NCBI GenBank assembly: GCA_936941155.1
Contig: CAKZJE010000121.1
Location: forward strand, 1-53,384
Direction: 5' to 3'
Source: an uncultured Methylomonas sp.
GTDB lineage: Bacteria; Pseudomonadota; Gammaproteobacteria; Methylococcales; Methylomonadaceae
Length of the DNA stretch: 53,384 nucleotides
Positions within the stretch are counted from its first letter, which is position 1. Each line of letters starts with the position of its first letter. This document shows, one piece after another, positions 24,868 to 34,790 of the stretch. A program made the position numbers and the translations under genes. The notes under the pieces are model-generated. The model made no database searches and had not been told where the DNA came from. It worked only from the letters and a program-made list of their open reading frames with translations.

Positions 24868-25915
24868 AACTTTAAAAATTGCCCATCGCTCAATTGGTCT
24901 TGGACACCCACCATTTATCATTGCTGAAATGTCTGGCAATCATAACCAATCGCTGGAACGAGCTTTGGAAATTGTAGAAGCAGCGGCAAAAACCGGTGCA
25001 CACGCGCTTAAAATTCAAACCTACACGCCCGATACCATGACGCTGGATTTGGATGAGCGCGAGTTTCATATCAGTGATCCCAATAGTTTATGGACAGGCA
25101 CTTCTTTATATAAACTTTATGGTGAGGCTTACACGCCTTGGGAATGGCACAAACCGATTTTTGCACGAGCGCGTGAATTGGGCATTATTCCGTTTAGCAC
25201 ACCGTTTGATGATACTGCCGTTGATCTACTGGAAAGCCTTGATGTGCCTTGCTACAAAATTGCTTCATTTGAAAATACCGACTTACCTTTGATTCGTCGT
25301 GTTGCAGCGACTGGCAAACCACTGATTATTTCCACAGGCATGGCAACTGTCGCAGAATTGGATGAAACCGTCCGCGCCGCGCGGGAAGCAGGTTGTAACG
25401 ATTTGATTTTGCTCAAATGTACCAGCACTTATCCTGCCACAGCCGATAACACCAATATTTTAACCATTCCACATTTACGCAAATTATTTGATTGCGAAGT
25501 CGGATTATCCGATCACACGATGGGAGTCGGTGTTTCTGTTGCCAGCGTTGCTTTGGGTGCAACCGTGATTGAAAAACATTTCACTCTCAACCGTGCCGAT
25601 GGCGGCGTTGACAGCAAGTTTTCGATGGAACCTGCTGAAATGAGTCAATTGGTGATAGAAACTGAACGCGCTTGGCAATCTTTAGGCAAAGTCAGTTATG
25701 GCGCGACTGAAAAAGAAAAAAAATCATTAGTTTTTCGCCGTTCTTTGTATATTGTAAAAGATATGCAAGCAGGCGAAGTGCTAACAGCTCAAAACCTCAG
25801 AGCGATTCGCCCAGGTTTGGGTTTACCACCTAAATACTTCGCCACATTGCTTGGAAAAAAACTCAGTCAAGATGTGAAACGCGGTACGGCAATGTCATGG
25901 GATTTAATTGGCTAA
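24860..25915 (+). CDS. pseI: Pseudaminic acid synthase
   Basis: A 351-residue NeuB-family aldolase that condenses 2,4-diacetamido-2,4,6-trideoxy-L-altrose with PEP. PFIIAEMSGNHNQSLERALE is the family start, LKIQTYTPDTMTLD and KIASFENTDLPLIRR the PseI pattern, EVGLSDHTMG and ATVIEKHFTLNR the metal/PEP region. A C-terminal SAF (antifreeze-like) domain runs from about residue 290 (FRRSLYIVKDMQAGEVL). With pseB, pseC, pseGH and the cytidylyltransferase it completes the route to CMP-pseudaminic acid. Confidence 0.95.
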   Translation: MTETLKIAHRSIGLGHPPFIIAEMSGNHNQSLERALEIVEAAAKTGAHALKIQTYTPDTMTLDLDEREFHISDPNSLWTGTSLYKLYGEAYTPWEWHKPIFARARELGIIPFSTPFDDTAVDLLESLDVPCYKIASFENTDLPLIRRVAATGKPLIISTGMATVAELDETVRAAREAGCNDLILLKCTSTYPATADNTNILTIPHLRKLFDCEVGLSDHTMGVGVSVASVALGATVIEKHFTLNRADGGVDSKFSMEPAEMSQLVIETERAWQSLGKVSYGATEKEKKSLVFRRSLYIVKDMQAGEVLTAQNLRAIRPGLGLPPKYFATLLGKKLSQDVKRGTAMSWDLIG

Positions 25916-25920
25916 GGACA

Positions 25921-27069
25921 ATGATTTCCAAATTACAGCCTATTGAATATCATCCAAAATTTGAGCTACTAAGAGGAATTGCTGCAATAATCGTATTAAT
26001 AGTACATGCTATTCAGCTATATTGGTTTAGATTGATAGGCAGTTCTAGCGATATTGCATTGATTTCAGGCTTATTTGGGCGACATGCAGTACTACTGTTT
26101 TTTCTTCTTAGCGGCTACTTAATCACGCTCAGTATTCTGACCAATATCATTAGAAATCAAAGATTTGATTGGACAGAGTATGCTGCTGCTCGAATAGCGC
26201 GAATTTATCCGCCACTTATTGGGGCAATCATTTTAGTGGTGATTGCATGGTTTGTTATCCGAGTTTTTCATTTGCCCGGATATACTCATTATGGAATAGC
26301 AACTGATAAATATATTGCACGAGAAAGATTTGACATAAGTTGGCGTGATGTCAAAAGAACATTACTCATGGCAAATGGTTTTTTACAGGCAAACGGCCCT
26401 TTATGGTCATTATATATAGAGTGGCATCTCTATGTTATTGCTATGTTTTTTACAATTACAATCACTGTTAAATCAAATCTATATCGTATTTTATCAGGGC
26501 TGGCTATCGGATTTTTCTTTATTTATGGCAATAAAATTAATGAAGAGTTTTTATTTTATGCAATCATTTGGTTTTTGGGCAGTATGAGTGCAGTAGCTGT
26601 TAGTTTTGGAAAGCGATATAAAATTGCCAACTTAACTACCTTTATAAATCTATTTATAGTTTCAGGTATTTGTTTTTTATATTTCAATGTGTCTGATGCA
26701 ATATATATTAAAAACACATTTTTTAGTCATTTGGCACAAATATTATTCTGTCTTCTTTATCTGCAAATTGTTGTGTTTTCAGAAACTATAGAAAATTTTA
26801 ATATTCCAAATTGGGCGGTAGCGAGTGGATCTAGTTCCTATTCTCTCTATGTAATTCATTTTCCACTATTATTGCTGACTTATTCAATTACGCAGAATTG
26901 GATGATGGATTCATACTTAAAAACAGGGGTTGTATCAATTATTGCGTTGCCAAGTATTTATTTGTTTTCATTATTGTTTTCCAGTTTTTTTGAAAACCAG
27001 AAATTATTTAAACCTGCTGTACGTGCTTTTATTTGTTGGACTAAAGTTGATATTTTGAGACAAAAATGA
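25921..27069 (+). CDS. Membrane acyltransferase 3 family protein
   Basis: A 382-residue polytopic membrane protein with about ten hydrophobic segments. FELLRGIAAIIVLIVHAIQL contains the R-x10-H motif of acyltransferase 3 enzymes, and FLLSGYLITLSIL and ARIARIYPPLIG follow. These enzymes O-acetylate or otherwise acylate glycans across the membrane. ATG 25921 has AAGGA just before it and lies six bases after pseI. The likely target is the glycan made by this cluster. AT-rich. Confidence 0.85.
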   Translation: MISKLQPIEYHPKFELLRGIAAIIVLIVHAIQLYWFRLIGSSSDIALISGLFGRHAVLLFFLLSGYLITLSILTNIIRNQRFDWTEYAAARIARIYPPLIGAIILVVIAWFVIRVFHLPGYTHYGIATDKYIARERFDISWRDVKRTLLMANGFLQANGPLWSLYIEWHLYVIAMFFTITITVKSNLYRILSGLAIGFFFIYGNKINEEFLFYAIIWFLGSMSAVAVSFGKRYKIANLTTFINLFIVSGICFLYFNVSDAIYIKNTFFSHLAQILFCLLYLQIVVFSETIENFNIPNWAVASGSSSYSLYVIHFPLLLLTYSITQNWMMDSYLKTGVVSIIALPSIYLFSLLFSSFFENQKLFKPAVRAFICWTKVDILRQK

Positions 27070-28640
27070 AACAAGTGAAGAAAACTATTCAAGCAATTAA
27101 AAATATATTAAGCAGCGATGTGCAAAAAACATTGCATCAATATTTCAAAGGCTTAAATAATTCATCATCAAACACGAATACTTTAGTTTTAGTCCAATGT
27201 GTTGAAGATTTATATTATTTTGGTTTATTTGGGCAAATCACCTCTTCATTGCGTGAGAAAAACGCTATCCGCGTTGAGCAATTTGTGTTGCGCAGTTTGC
27301 GGATTGGTGAGTCAAAATCGTTATTTAGTTTTCTTATCTCTCGTTACCTGATTAATCCAATTCATAATTTAAAATGGATAGGGATATATCATTCTTTTTG
27401 TGATGGCGTTGGTTATAAGAATGCAAGCTGGCATCCCTATACTGATGTCATTGATTGTTATCGCGCATGGCAAGTTTGGAAAAACTTAACTGATAAAACC
27501 GAATTGATTAAATTACAACTTGATGGCGTATTGGTCGGCGATTTGATTAATGACAGTTTTCTACGTTTTAAGCCAGCCCCAACCGTTGATTTGCACGATA
27601 ACTATTTGCTGGTGTTAATTTGGCAAGCTTATCGAGATGTGCGCCGTGCAAAAGCCTATTTTTTACAACGCAAACCTATTTTATATTTAACTTCTTACAG
27701 CACTTATATTCAGCATGGCATTCCGGTGCGGGTGGCATTGCAACAAGGTGTGCGGGTATTTTCCTTTGGCAATTATCAAGAATTTGCCAAACAATTAAAC
27801 CTCAATGATTGGGTGCATACCAAAAATCCTGACGATTATGCAAAAGAATTTTCCTTGCTAAATCATCAAGATGAAAAGCTTGCTTTAGCAGAAGCGGCAT
27901 TGGCAAAACGCTTATCCGGTGGTGTTGATAATGCCACCGCCTATATGAAAAAATCGGCTTATTCACAATCCGATCTTCCCGTGCCTGATGTGCGGGATGC
28001 GGTGGTTATTTTTTTGCATGATTTTTATGACAGCCCGCATGTGTATCGAGAAATGTTGTTTCCTGATTTTTGGGAATGGATTTGTTTTACGATTGAAACA
28101 TTGCAAAATGCGCACATTGCATTTTTTATAAAACCACATCCGAATCAAATTAATTTGAGCAATGATGTGCTGGACAAATTGCAACAACGCTATTCAGGTC
28201 TGGCAATGATTCCTAGTGGCGTGAGCAATAAGCAATTAGCAGACGCAGGAATGGCGTGTGCGGTGACGGTTTATGGCACGGTTGCACATGAAATGGCGTA
28301 TCTTGGCATCCCAACGATTGCCTGCGCCCATCATCCGCATATTTGTTTTGATTTTTGCAGAACAGCCAAAAGCCGTGAAGAATATGCGCAATTTTTAAAA
28401 CAGCCTGCGCAAATTGGCATTGATAAAACCACGATGCGAGAGCAAAGTTTGAGGTTTTATTACATGCACAATCTGAATTTAACGGCTGAGATGGCAGAAT
28501 TGCGCGATGCGATGATGAAGTTTCGGATGATTTGTGAACACGCAAGCTCTGAGGCTAATTTGCCGGAGATGTTGCAAAACATGACATCTCTTTCCGGTTA
28601 TCAACGCTGTTTGGAAAAAATGATAGCTCCAAATGATTAA
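27066..28640 (+). CDS. Capsule-polysaccharide-biosynthesis-like GT-B protein
   Basis: A 524-residue soluble protein of which the second half resembles capsule/Kdo-type or CDP-glycerol-type GT-B transferases: AHIAFFIKPHPNQINLS, then MACAVTVYGTVAHEMAYLGI and PTIACAHHPH. The N-terminal half (about residues 1-230) is divergent; QHGIPVRVALQQGVRVFSFG fits a donor-site region. It overlaps the acyltransferase gene by four bases. The exact sugar is unknown. Confidence 0.65.
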   Translation: MKQVKKTIQAIKNILSSDVQKTLHQYFKGLNNSSSNTNTLVLVQCVEDLYYFGLFGQITSSLREKNAIRVEQFVLRSLRIGESKSLFSFLISRYLINPIHNLKWIGIYHSFCDGVGYKNASWHPYTDVIDCYRAWQVWKNLTDKTELIKLQLDGVLVGDLINDSFLRFKPAPTVDLHDNYLLVLIWQAYRDVRRAKAYFLQRKPILYLTSYSTYIQHGIPVRVALQQGVRVFSFGNYQEFAKQLNLNDWVHTKNPDDYAKEFSLLNHQDEKLALAEAALAKRLSGGVDNATAYMKKSAYSQSDLPVPDVRDAVVIFLHDFYDSPHVYREMLFPDFWEWICFTIETLQNAHIAFFIKPHPNQINLSNDVLDKLQQRYSGLAMIPSGVSNKQLADAGMACAVTVYGTVAHEMAYLGIPTIACAHHPHICFDFCRTAKSREEYAQFLKQPAQIGIDKTTMREQSLRFYYMHNLNLTAEMAELRDAMMKFRMICEHASSEANLPEMLQNMTSLSGYQRCLEKMIAPND

Positions 28641-28674
28641 AAAATCATTGTTAATTCAATAGGATAACGATTTT

Positions 28675-29688
28675 ATGAAACTCATTAAAAGCATGATTTA
28701 CCTTGCTGGATTATTGACAGGCTTAGTTGTGTATGCGGTTAGCAAAAAAACCTTGCCGTTTGCCTATCAAGGTATGGTGCATTTATTTTGCATCACCAAA
28801 GGTGTTTCTAATGATGTGCTATCGGCTGTGATTGGCAAGATTAAAAAAACTTACGATTTTGGAGCGGCGGAAGGCGTGTTAGCTGTGGCTGCCAATGCAG
28901 AAAAACCAACCGTTATTGCAGATTTGCGCGAGCAAGGCTATCACGTTTTTGCTGAAAAATTGCCGGAAGAACTCTGCGAGCGTTTGCTTGCTTTTGCCGT
29001 TTCACACCCTTCCACTATGCGTCCTATGGATGGTGAAACTGGAAAAAAAGCCGCTCGTGTGATTTATCCTAGAGGTAATCCAGAAACGGTACGTTATGAT
29101 TTTACCCAGCAGGATTTATTGGACAATCCCGATGTGCAAGATTTGCTCGCAGACTTGTCGTTTGCAACGATTGCGCAAGATTATTTACAATCCAAGCCCA
29201 TACTTGATGTGTTAGCAATGTGGTGGCATACCAATTATTCAGACAAACCCGATATGGATGCTGCGCAGTATTATCATTTCGATATGGATAGACCGAAATG
29301 GCTGAAGTTTTTTATTTATCTCACCGATGTGACGACCGATAATGGCCCGCATACGTTTATTGCAGGCTCGCAAAAAACTGGAAATATTCCTGCTTCCATG
29401 TTGAGCAAAGGTTATGCACGCTTAACTGATGCAGAAGTTGAAAGTCATTATGGTAAACAAAGCGTTGTTGAGTTTTCCGCGCCGCGTGGGACAATTATTG
29501 CCGAAGATACGCGCGGATTACATAAAGGCAAGCATGTGAAACACGATGATCGGTTAATTTTGCAAATTCAATTTAGCAACTGCTTATTTGGGGCTTATTA
29601 CGCAAAAGCAAAATTAGCTGAAAACAGCACAGATAAACTCAATCAATGCGTTGAAAAATTTCCTGATGTGTATGTGGCGTTTAAATAG
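28675..29688 (+). CDS. PhyH-type Fe(II)/2-oxoglutarate dioxygenase
   Basis: A 337-residue protein with an N-terminal membrane-like segment (MIYLAGLLTGLVVYAVSKKT) and a PhyH oxygenase domain. The iron facial triad is visible as YYHFDMD (His-x-Asp) and, distal, RGLHKGKHV. The 2-oxoglutarate Arg would be in DDRLILQIQF. YITDVTTDNGPHTFIAGSQK-like region (YLTDVTTDNGPHTFI) is typical. AGGATAAC precedes the ATG. A hydroxylase in a glycan cluster suggests modification of a lipid or sugar; that is inference. Confidence 0.8.
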   Translation: MKLIKSMIYLAGLLTGLVVYAVSKKTLPFAYQGMVHLFCITKGVSNDVLSAVIGKIKKTYDFGAAEGVLAVAANAEKPTVIADLREQGYHVFAEKLPEELCERLLAFAVSHPSTMRPMDGETGKKAARVIYPRGNPETVRYDFTQQDLLDNPDVQDLLADLSFATIAQDYLQSKPILDVLAMWWHTNYSDKPDMDAAQYYHFDMDRPKWLKFFIYLTDVTTDNGPHTFIAGSQKTGNIPASMLSKGYARLTDAEVESHYGKQSVVEFSAPRGTIIAEDTRGLHKGKHVKHDDRLILQIQFSNCLFGAYYAKAKLAENSTDKLNQCVEKFPDVYVAFK

Positions 29689-29702
29689 TGTCCGTTAATT
29701 TA

Positions 29703-30674
29703 ATGATGGTTATTAGCGTAAAATTACGCAAAATAGGGCAATTGTTTAACCGAATAGGCTTGATAGCGCGGTTAAATTACCGAGGTATTCGCATTGCTGG
29801 CGGCGTAACTTTGGATATTCTCGGTGGTTTTAGATACGGGCATCGTTGCATTATCGGTAAAAATGCGATTCTCAACATTCCAAAAAACGGAAAACTTACG
29901 CTAGGCACAGACTGTTATATCGGACGCTATGTTGAAATCGGCGCGGGCAACAGCATCACGATTGGCAATCACAGTTCAATTCAAGACCGTTGCGTATTGT
30001 TGGGTGATATTACAATTGGTGATAACTGTTTGTTTTCATACAATGTTTATATCTCATCGGGTAGACATTATTTTGACTTTAAACCTTGGTTGCCGATTAA
30101 ACAACAAGACAAATTAGTTGCAGAAAACAAAACTCTTGCTGCTGCACATAGCCGCCCTGTGCTGATTGAAGACGATTGTTTTATCGGCATTAATGCGGTA
30201 ATTATGCCCGGCATCACCATTGGTAAAGGCGCGGTGATTGGCGCAAATTCAGTTGTCACAAAAAACGTTGCCCCGTATAGCATTGTTGCCGGAAGCCCCG
30301 CCCGTGAGATTAATAAACGCTTAGAGTTTTCTCCATCTAAAGCAATAGATTCAGCCATAGAACAAGACTTGCCTTATTTTTATTCGGGTTTTAATAGCCA
30401 TCAAACAACCACTACTGATGGTATGCAATCGCGAAATTTTTTTATTATCTATTTGAATACTCAAGAAACTTCATCAGTGCATTTGCTGATTAAAACAACA
30501 CAAATACAAAACGTACAACTGCGCTTAAACGATCGTTATTCAGTTGATATAGCTAAAGAAATGAGCGAAGTTGTTTTTCACATTAACGAAACAATTGATA
30601 ACAAACTGTGTTTTTCAATTTTTCCAGAAAACGCTGCTGCAAATTTCGTGATTCAAAAAGCGTGGGTGGCATAA
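29703..30674 (+). CDS. Left-handed beta-helix (hexapeptide) acyltransferase
   Basis: A 323-residue protein. Residues ~50-205 form hexapeptide repeats of a LbH O-/N-acetyltransferase: IGRYVEIGAGNSITIGNHSS, then CFIGINAVIMPGITIGKGAV and GANSVVTKNVAPYSIVAGSP. About 115 C-terminal residues are an added domain I do not recognise. The start is uncertain: GTG 29688 overlaps the previous stop, ATG 29703 and 29706 follow, none with a good ribosome site. Likely acetylates a glycan residue in this cluster. Confidence 0.8.
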   Translation: MMVISVKLRKIGQLFNRIGLIARLNYRGIRIAGGVTLDILGGFRYGHRCIIGKNAILNIPKNGKLTLGTDCYIGRYVEIGAGNSITIGNHSSIQDRCVLLGDITIGDNCLFSYNVYISSGRHYFDFKPWLPIKQQDKLVAENKTLAAAHSRPVLIEDDCFIGINAVIMPGITIGKGAVIGANSVVTKNVAPYSIVAGSPAREINKRLEFSPSKAIDSAIEQDLPYFYSGFNSHQTTTTDGMQSRNFFIIYLNTQETSSVHLLIKTTQIQNVQLRLNDRYSVDIAKEMSEVVFHINETIDNKLCFSIFPENAAANFVIQKAWVA

Positions 30675-30675
30675 A

Positions 30676-32436
30676 ATGGAAAAAAACCGCTCCCAGGCTT
30701 ATGGCATTTTAAAAGTGCTTAAATATTTGCCGCGCTTTACCAGATATGTATTCCATCATTTTCCCTCCGCACGGTTCGCGCTGTTGGTGGCCATTTTAGG
30801 AGTGATTTTTGAGTACGCAACCTTAAGTGTGATGTTGCCGCTTGCGAGTGTCAATGGACAAACTGCCAGTAATACCTCAAAGTTTGTGATTGAAATTTGG
30901 CACAAAATCGCCATCGGAATTGGCTTGCCAGACAATCCACGCACTTGGTTATGGTTGTTTTTATTGCTTTTAGGAGTGCGGATTGCAATTAGCGTTGCAC
31001 AAACAGCATTAAACACTTGGGTTTCTAAACGCATCCATGCTTCGTTAAGCGGCGGCATTTTTTCGCGCGTCGTACAAAATGAACCGTTAGCTGAAATCTA
31101 TCATCGCAGTGTCGGCTATTACACCGCCCTTGCTGGAGATGAATCTTTTCGCGTTGGACAAGTGTTTTTCAATCTCTCGCAAGCCCTATCCGGCTTGATT
31201 GCAGCCAGTATCGGCTTGCTGGTATTACTGCTATTTTCGCCTTTGGTATTTCAACTGACTTTAGTGTTTTTATTGTTGTCAGGAATAGCGATGGGATTTG
31301 CAATGAAACGGATTTTTTCGTGGAGCACCGCATCGGCATTATTATCGCGCGAAGCCAGCACCACGTTTATTGAAGCGTTTAACGGCATTCGTTCCATCCG
31401 CTCAATGGCAGGCGAAGGCTTTGTGGTGGATCGCTACAATAATCTTATCAACCGTTATGCGCGAATGTTGTTTTTGCTAGATATTCTTAATCACAGTTTG
31501 CGTTCTTTACCCGCACTGATTTTGATTGGCTTAGGCTTGATTGCATTATTTCCATCCTCTGGTTTTATGCAGGATTTCTCAGTGATTTACTTTTTCACCG
31601 TTACTACCATGCTGATTCGCGTGCTGGCATTTTTAGGCACAGTGGTTTCGTCAGGTGGTCGCGTTGTCATTGATATTCGCGCCGCGTTTGATTTGGATGA
31701 TATTATTAAAAATACCTCCAACGATTCAGAAACACCACACACTGGCAAAATCATTTCCACTGTTGAGAGCATCCGCATCAGCAATTTATCTTGTGGTTAT
31801 GTGGCGGGGGAATTGGTTTTAACCGATATTTCTGCACAATTAACCGCCGGGTATTGTTATGCGCTGATGGGACGATCCGGCTCTGGAAAATCTACGCTTT
31901 CTGATGTGCTGTTAGGGTTATTAACCCCCATGTCAGGTGAAATGTACATTGATGATGTGCCTTATCAAGAGATTGATTTAGTGTCTTTGCGCCGTAAAGT
32001 GGTGTTGGTGGAACAACAAACCCGAATATTTAGCGGCACGGTGCGGGAAAATATTGCCTTTGGACTCGCAGTTGCTGAAGAAGAAATGCAAACGGCGATT
32101 CAAGCAGCAGATTTATCAGAGTTTATCAATAGTTTAGCAAATGGTTTGGAAACGCATTTGGATTATCAAGGCGCGAATCTATCGGGCGGACAACGCCAGC
32201 GCATTGGTTTGGCGCGAGCAATTGTAAGAAAACCTGATGTGCTGATTCTTGATGAGGCGACCAGTGCTTTAGACGGACAAACCCGCGATGCGATTGTGCA
32301 GCAGTTACGCGACTTATTTCAGCACAAAATTTTGCTATTTATTACCCACGACAATCACATCATTGAAAATGTAGATGAAGTTTGGAAAATCAAACAAGGT
32401 GTTTTAATGATTGAGAAAAACAGTATATCGCTATGA
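30676..32436 (+). CDS. ABC transporter, fused permease and ATPase (MsbA/PglK-like)
   Basis: A 586-residue half-transporter. Residues ~30-325 hold about six membrane helices; the ATPase domain has Walker A GRSGSGKST, Q-loop VLVEQQTRIFSG, signature LSGGQRQRIGLARAI, Walker B VLILDEATSALDG and the H-loop ITHDNH. Dimers of this type flip lipid-linked oligosaccharides or lipids. Since no Wzx or Wzm is present in the cluster, this is the best candidate for export of its product. It overlaps the next gene by four bases. Confidence 0.88.
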   Translation: MEKNRSQAYGILKVLKYLPRFTRYVFHHFPSARFALLVAILGVIFEYATLSVMLPLASVNGQTASNTSKFVIEIWHKIAIGIGLPDNPRTWLWLFLLLLGVRIAISVAQTALNTWVSKRIHASLSGGIFSRVVQNEPLAEIYHRSVGYYTALAGDESFRVGQVFFNLSQALSGLIAASIGLLVLLLFSPLVFQLTLVFLLLSGIAMGFAMKRIFSWSTASALLSREASTTFIEAFNGIRSIRSMAGEGFVVDRYNNLINRYARMLFLLDILNHSLRSLPALILIGLGLIALFPSSGFMQDFSVIYFFTVTTMLIRVLAFLGTVVSSGGRVVIDIRAAFDLDDIIKNTSNDSETPHTGKIISTVESIRISNLSCGYVAGELVLTDISAQLTAGYCYALMGRSGSGKSTLSDVLLGLLTPMSGEMYIDDVPYQEIDLVSLRRKVVLVEQQTRIFSGTVRENIAFGLAVAEEEMQTAIQAADLSEFINSLANGLETHLDYQGANLSGGQRQRIGLARAIVRKPDVLILDEATSALDGQTRDAIVQQLRDLFQHKILLFITHDNHIIENVDEVWKIKQGVLMIEKNSISL

Positions 32437-33146
32437 GTACGCAACTTAACTATTTAAAAAAACTAGGTTTATGGCTACGAAACTATATTCCGATTGGTGG
32501 TCGCTTATCTTATTCTCAAGAAGGAGAAGATTTAGTGCTAGCCCGAATTCTTGGAGAGCTAAACCTCACCACAGGTTTTTTTGTAGATATTGGTGCGCAT
32601 CATCCAACTCGCTATTCAAATACTTATTATTTTTATAAGCGTGGTTGGAAAGGTCTTAATGTTGATGCGTTACCAGGAACAAAAAAACTGTTTCAACGCT
32701 TAAGAGCTAGGGATATAACAATCGAATCGGGTGTTGGCGCAGAAGAAAAAATGATGACTTATTTTTCTTTTAACGAACCTGCGTTGAATACTTTTTCAGA
32801 ACAAGAAGCAGAAAGAAAAAATCATTCTCCATATCATATTGTTAATACCCTACAGATTCCCGTTGTCACTTTAAAACAAATTCTCGACCAATATTTACCC
32901 AATAACACGCCAATTGACTTTATGACAATTGATGCCGAAGGATTTGACCATGAGATTGTGTCATCGAATGATTGGAATGTTTATCGCCCTCGTGTACTTT
33001 TAATTGAATTATTAAACACTGATATTCAAAACATCCAAACAAATCCTACTGCGCAGATATTGTCTCAACACAATTATCGTCCCGTTGCAAAAACAGTAAA
33101 TACATTTTTCTTTGTTGCAAATGAAAGTTTTCCAAAAAATGTTTAA
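32433..33146 (+). CDS. FkbM-family methyltransferase
   Basis: A 237-residue SAM-dependent methyltransferase. SQEGEDLVLARILG is the FkbM start, FFVDIGAHHPTRYSNT the SAM-binding motif I (DIGAHHP), IDFMTIDAEGFDHEIV the conserved IDxEGxE-like region. Members O-methylate sugars. It overlaps the ABC transporter gene by four bases and may add a methyl cap to the glycan. Confidence 0.88.
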   Translation: MSTQLNYLKKLGLWLRNYIPIGGRLSYSQEGEDLVLARILGELNLTTGFFVDIGAHHPTRYSNTYYFYKRGWKGLNVDALPGTKKLFQRLRARDITIESGVGAEEKMMTYFSFNEPALNTFSEQEAERKNHSPYHIVNTLQIPVVTLKQILDQYLPNNTPIDFMTIDAEGFDHEIVSSNDWNVYRPRVLLIELLNTDIQNIQTNPTAQILSQHNYRPVAKTVNTFFFVANESFPKNV

Positions 33147-33182
33147 TTCTTTGTTATTAATGATTTTAGCCAAGGTGATAAT

Positions 33183-34790
33183 GTGAGTTACGCACCCATT
33201 GCCTTCTTTGTCTATAACCGCCCTTGGCATACTCAGCAAACGGTGACAGCCTTATTAGCCAACCCCGAAGCTGCAAAAACGCCGCTTTATATTTTTTCTG
33301 ATGCTGCAAAAACAGAAAATGAAGTACCAGCCGTTGCTCAGGTAAGAACGTTTTTGCGTGAAATCACAGATTTTCAATCCGTGACGATTATTGAACGAGA
33401 AGAAAACCTTGGTTTAGCGCGTTCAATTATTGATGGGGTAACTTTTGTTTGTGATAAACATGAACAAGTAATTGTGTTAGAGGATGATCTGGTTACATCG
33501 CCTTATTTTCTCAAATACATGAATGATGGATTAGAAAAATATAAAGACGAACAACAAGTTATCAGCATTCACGGATACGTTTATCCTATAGAAGAAACAT
33601 TACCGGAAACATTCTTTTTAAAAGGTGCGGATTGTTGGGGCTGGGCAACTTGGCAACGCGGTTGGCAATTATTTGAAGCAAACGGGCAAAAGTTGTTGGA
33701 TGAGTTAGAGCAGCGTAAACTGACTTATCAATTTGATTTTGATGGTAGTTATCCTTATACCAAAATGCTGAAAAATCAAATCGCTGGCAAAAATAACTCG
33801 TGGGCGATTCGTTGGTATGCCAGTGCTTTTTTACACAACAAATTAACACTTTATCCGGGGCGCAGTTTGGTTCATAACATCGGCATGGATGGCAGCGGGG
33901 CACATTGTGCTGCAACTGATGATTTTCATAGCACGCTTGCTAGTCAGCCGATTGTGATTGGCAATAATGAAATTGCCGAAAAGCAGTCAGACAGACTGGC
34001 AATAGTCAATTTTCATAAACGAACGCATCCAACATTGCTGGCACGGGCAATACGCAAAGCCCGATTGATTTTAGGCGGCGCGGCAAAAGCTTATGTGTTA
34101 AAACAACAATACGCCCCCGATTTTTTCGGCTTGTGGCTGAATCCGTTTTACCATTCACGCGCTGGGTTACGCGCTACTATTCAAGAGACGGCAGGGCAAC
34201 TCAACGGACGCTTATTAGACATCGGTTGTGGTCGCAAACCTTACCGTGAGCTATTTGCAACCCGCGAGTATGTCGGCTTAGAAATTGACAGCCCTGAAAA
34301 TCGCGCCAATAAACAAGCGGATTTTTTTTACGATGGCACTACTTTTCCATTTCCAGACGACAGTTTCGATAGCGCGTTATGCAATCAAGTTTTAGAACAC
34401 GTTTTTACTCCTGCACAGTTTTTAAGCGAAATTCACCGCGTGTTAAAACCGAATGGCTTGTTGTTGCTCACCGTGCCGTTTGTTTGGGATGAACACGAAC
34501 AACCTTGGGATTACGCGCGTTATTCTTCCTTTGGGTTAAAAAGTTTGTTGGAAAACAATAGCTTTGAAGTGATAGATCACCACAAAATCAATGCCGATGT
34601 GCGGGTATTATTTCAACTGCTGAATGCGTATTTATTTAAAGTGCTCTGGACAAAATCAAAAGTTCTTAACCTAATGATTTGCATAATAATTATGTCGCCA
34701 AGTAATATTTTAGGCGCGGTTTTGCATAAACTCCTCCCTGCGAATGCAGATTTGTATTTAGACCAAGCCGTGCTGGTTAGGAAACTATAA
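33183..34790 (+). CDS. Glycosyltransferase fused to a class I methyltransferase
   Basis: A 535-residue fusion. Residues 1-~300 are a GT-A glycosyltransferase (FFVYNRPWHTQQTVTALL, VIVLEDDLVTSPYFLKYMND with the acidic metal motif, KGADCWGWATWQRGW). From about 341 a Methyltransf_11 domain starts (GRLLDIGCGRKPYREL, NQVLEHVFTPAQFLSEIHRV, LKPNGLLLLTVPF). It ends with a hydrophobic stretch near residue 500. The start is GTG 33183 with AAGG upstream; an ATG two bases earlier runs straight into TGA. It would add a sugar and methylate the chain. Confidence 0.85.
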   Translation: MSYAPIAFFVYNRPWHTQQTVTALLANPEAAKTPLYIFSDAAKTENEVPAVAQVRTFLREITDFQSVTIIEREENLGLARSIIDGVTFVCDKHEQVIVLEDDLVTSPYFLKYMNDGLEKYKDEQQVISIHGYVYPIEETLPETFFLKGADCWGWATWQRGWQLFEANGQKLLDELEQRKLTYQFDFDGSYPYTKMLKNQIAGKNNSWAIRWYASAFLHNKLTLYPGRSLVHNIGMDGSGAHCAATDDFHSTLASQPIVIGNNEIAEKQSDRLAIVNFHKRTHPTLLARAIRKARLILGGAAKAYVLKQQYAPDFFGLWLNPFYHSRAGLRATIQETAGQLNGRLLDIGCGRKPYRELFATREYVGLEIDSPENRANKQADFFYDGTTFPFPDDSFDSALCNQVLEHVFTPAQFLSEIHRVLKPNGLLLLTVPFVWDEHEQPWDYARYSSFGLKSLLENNSFEVIDHHKINADVRVLFQLLNAYLFKVLWTKSKVLNLMICIIIMSPSNILGAVLHKLLPANADLYLDQAVLVRKL

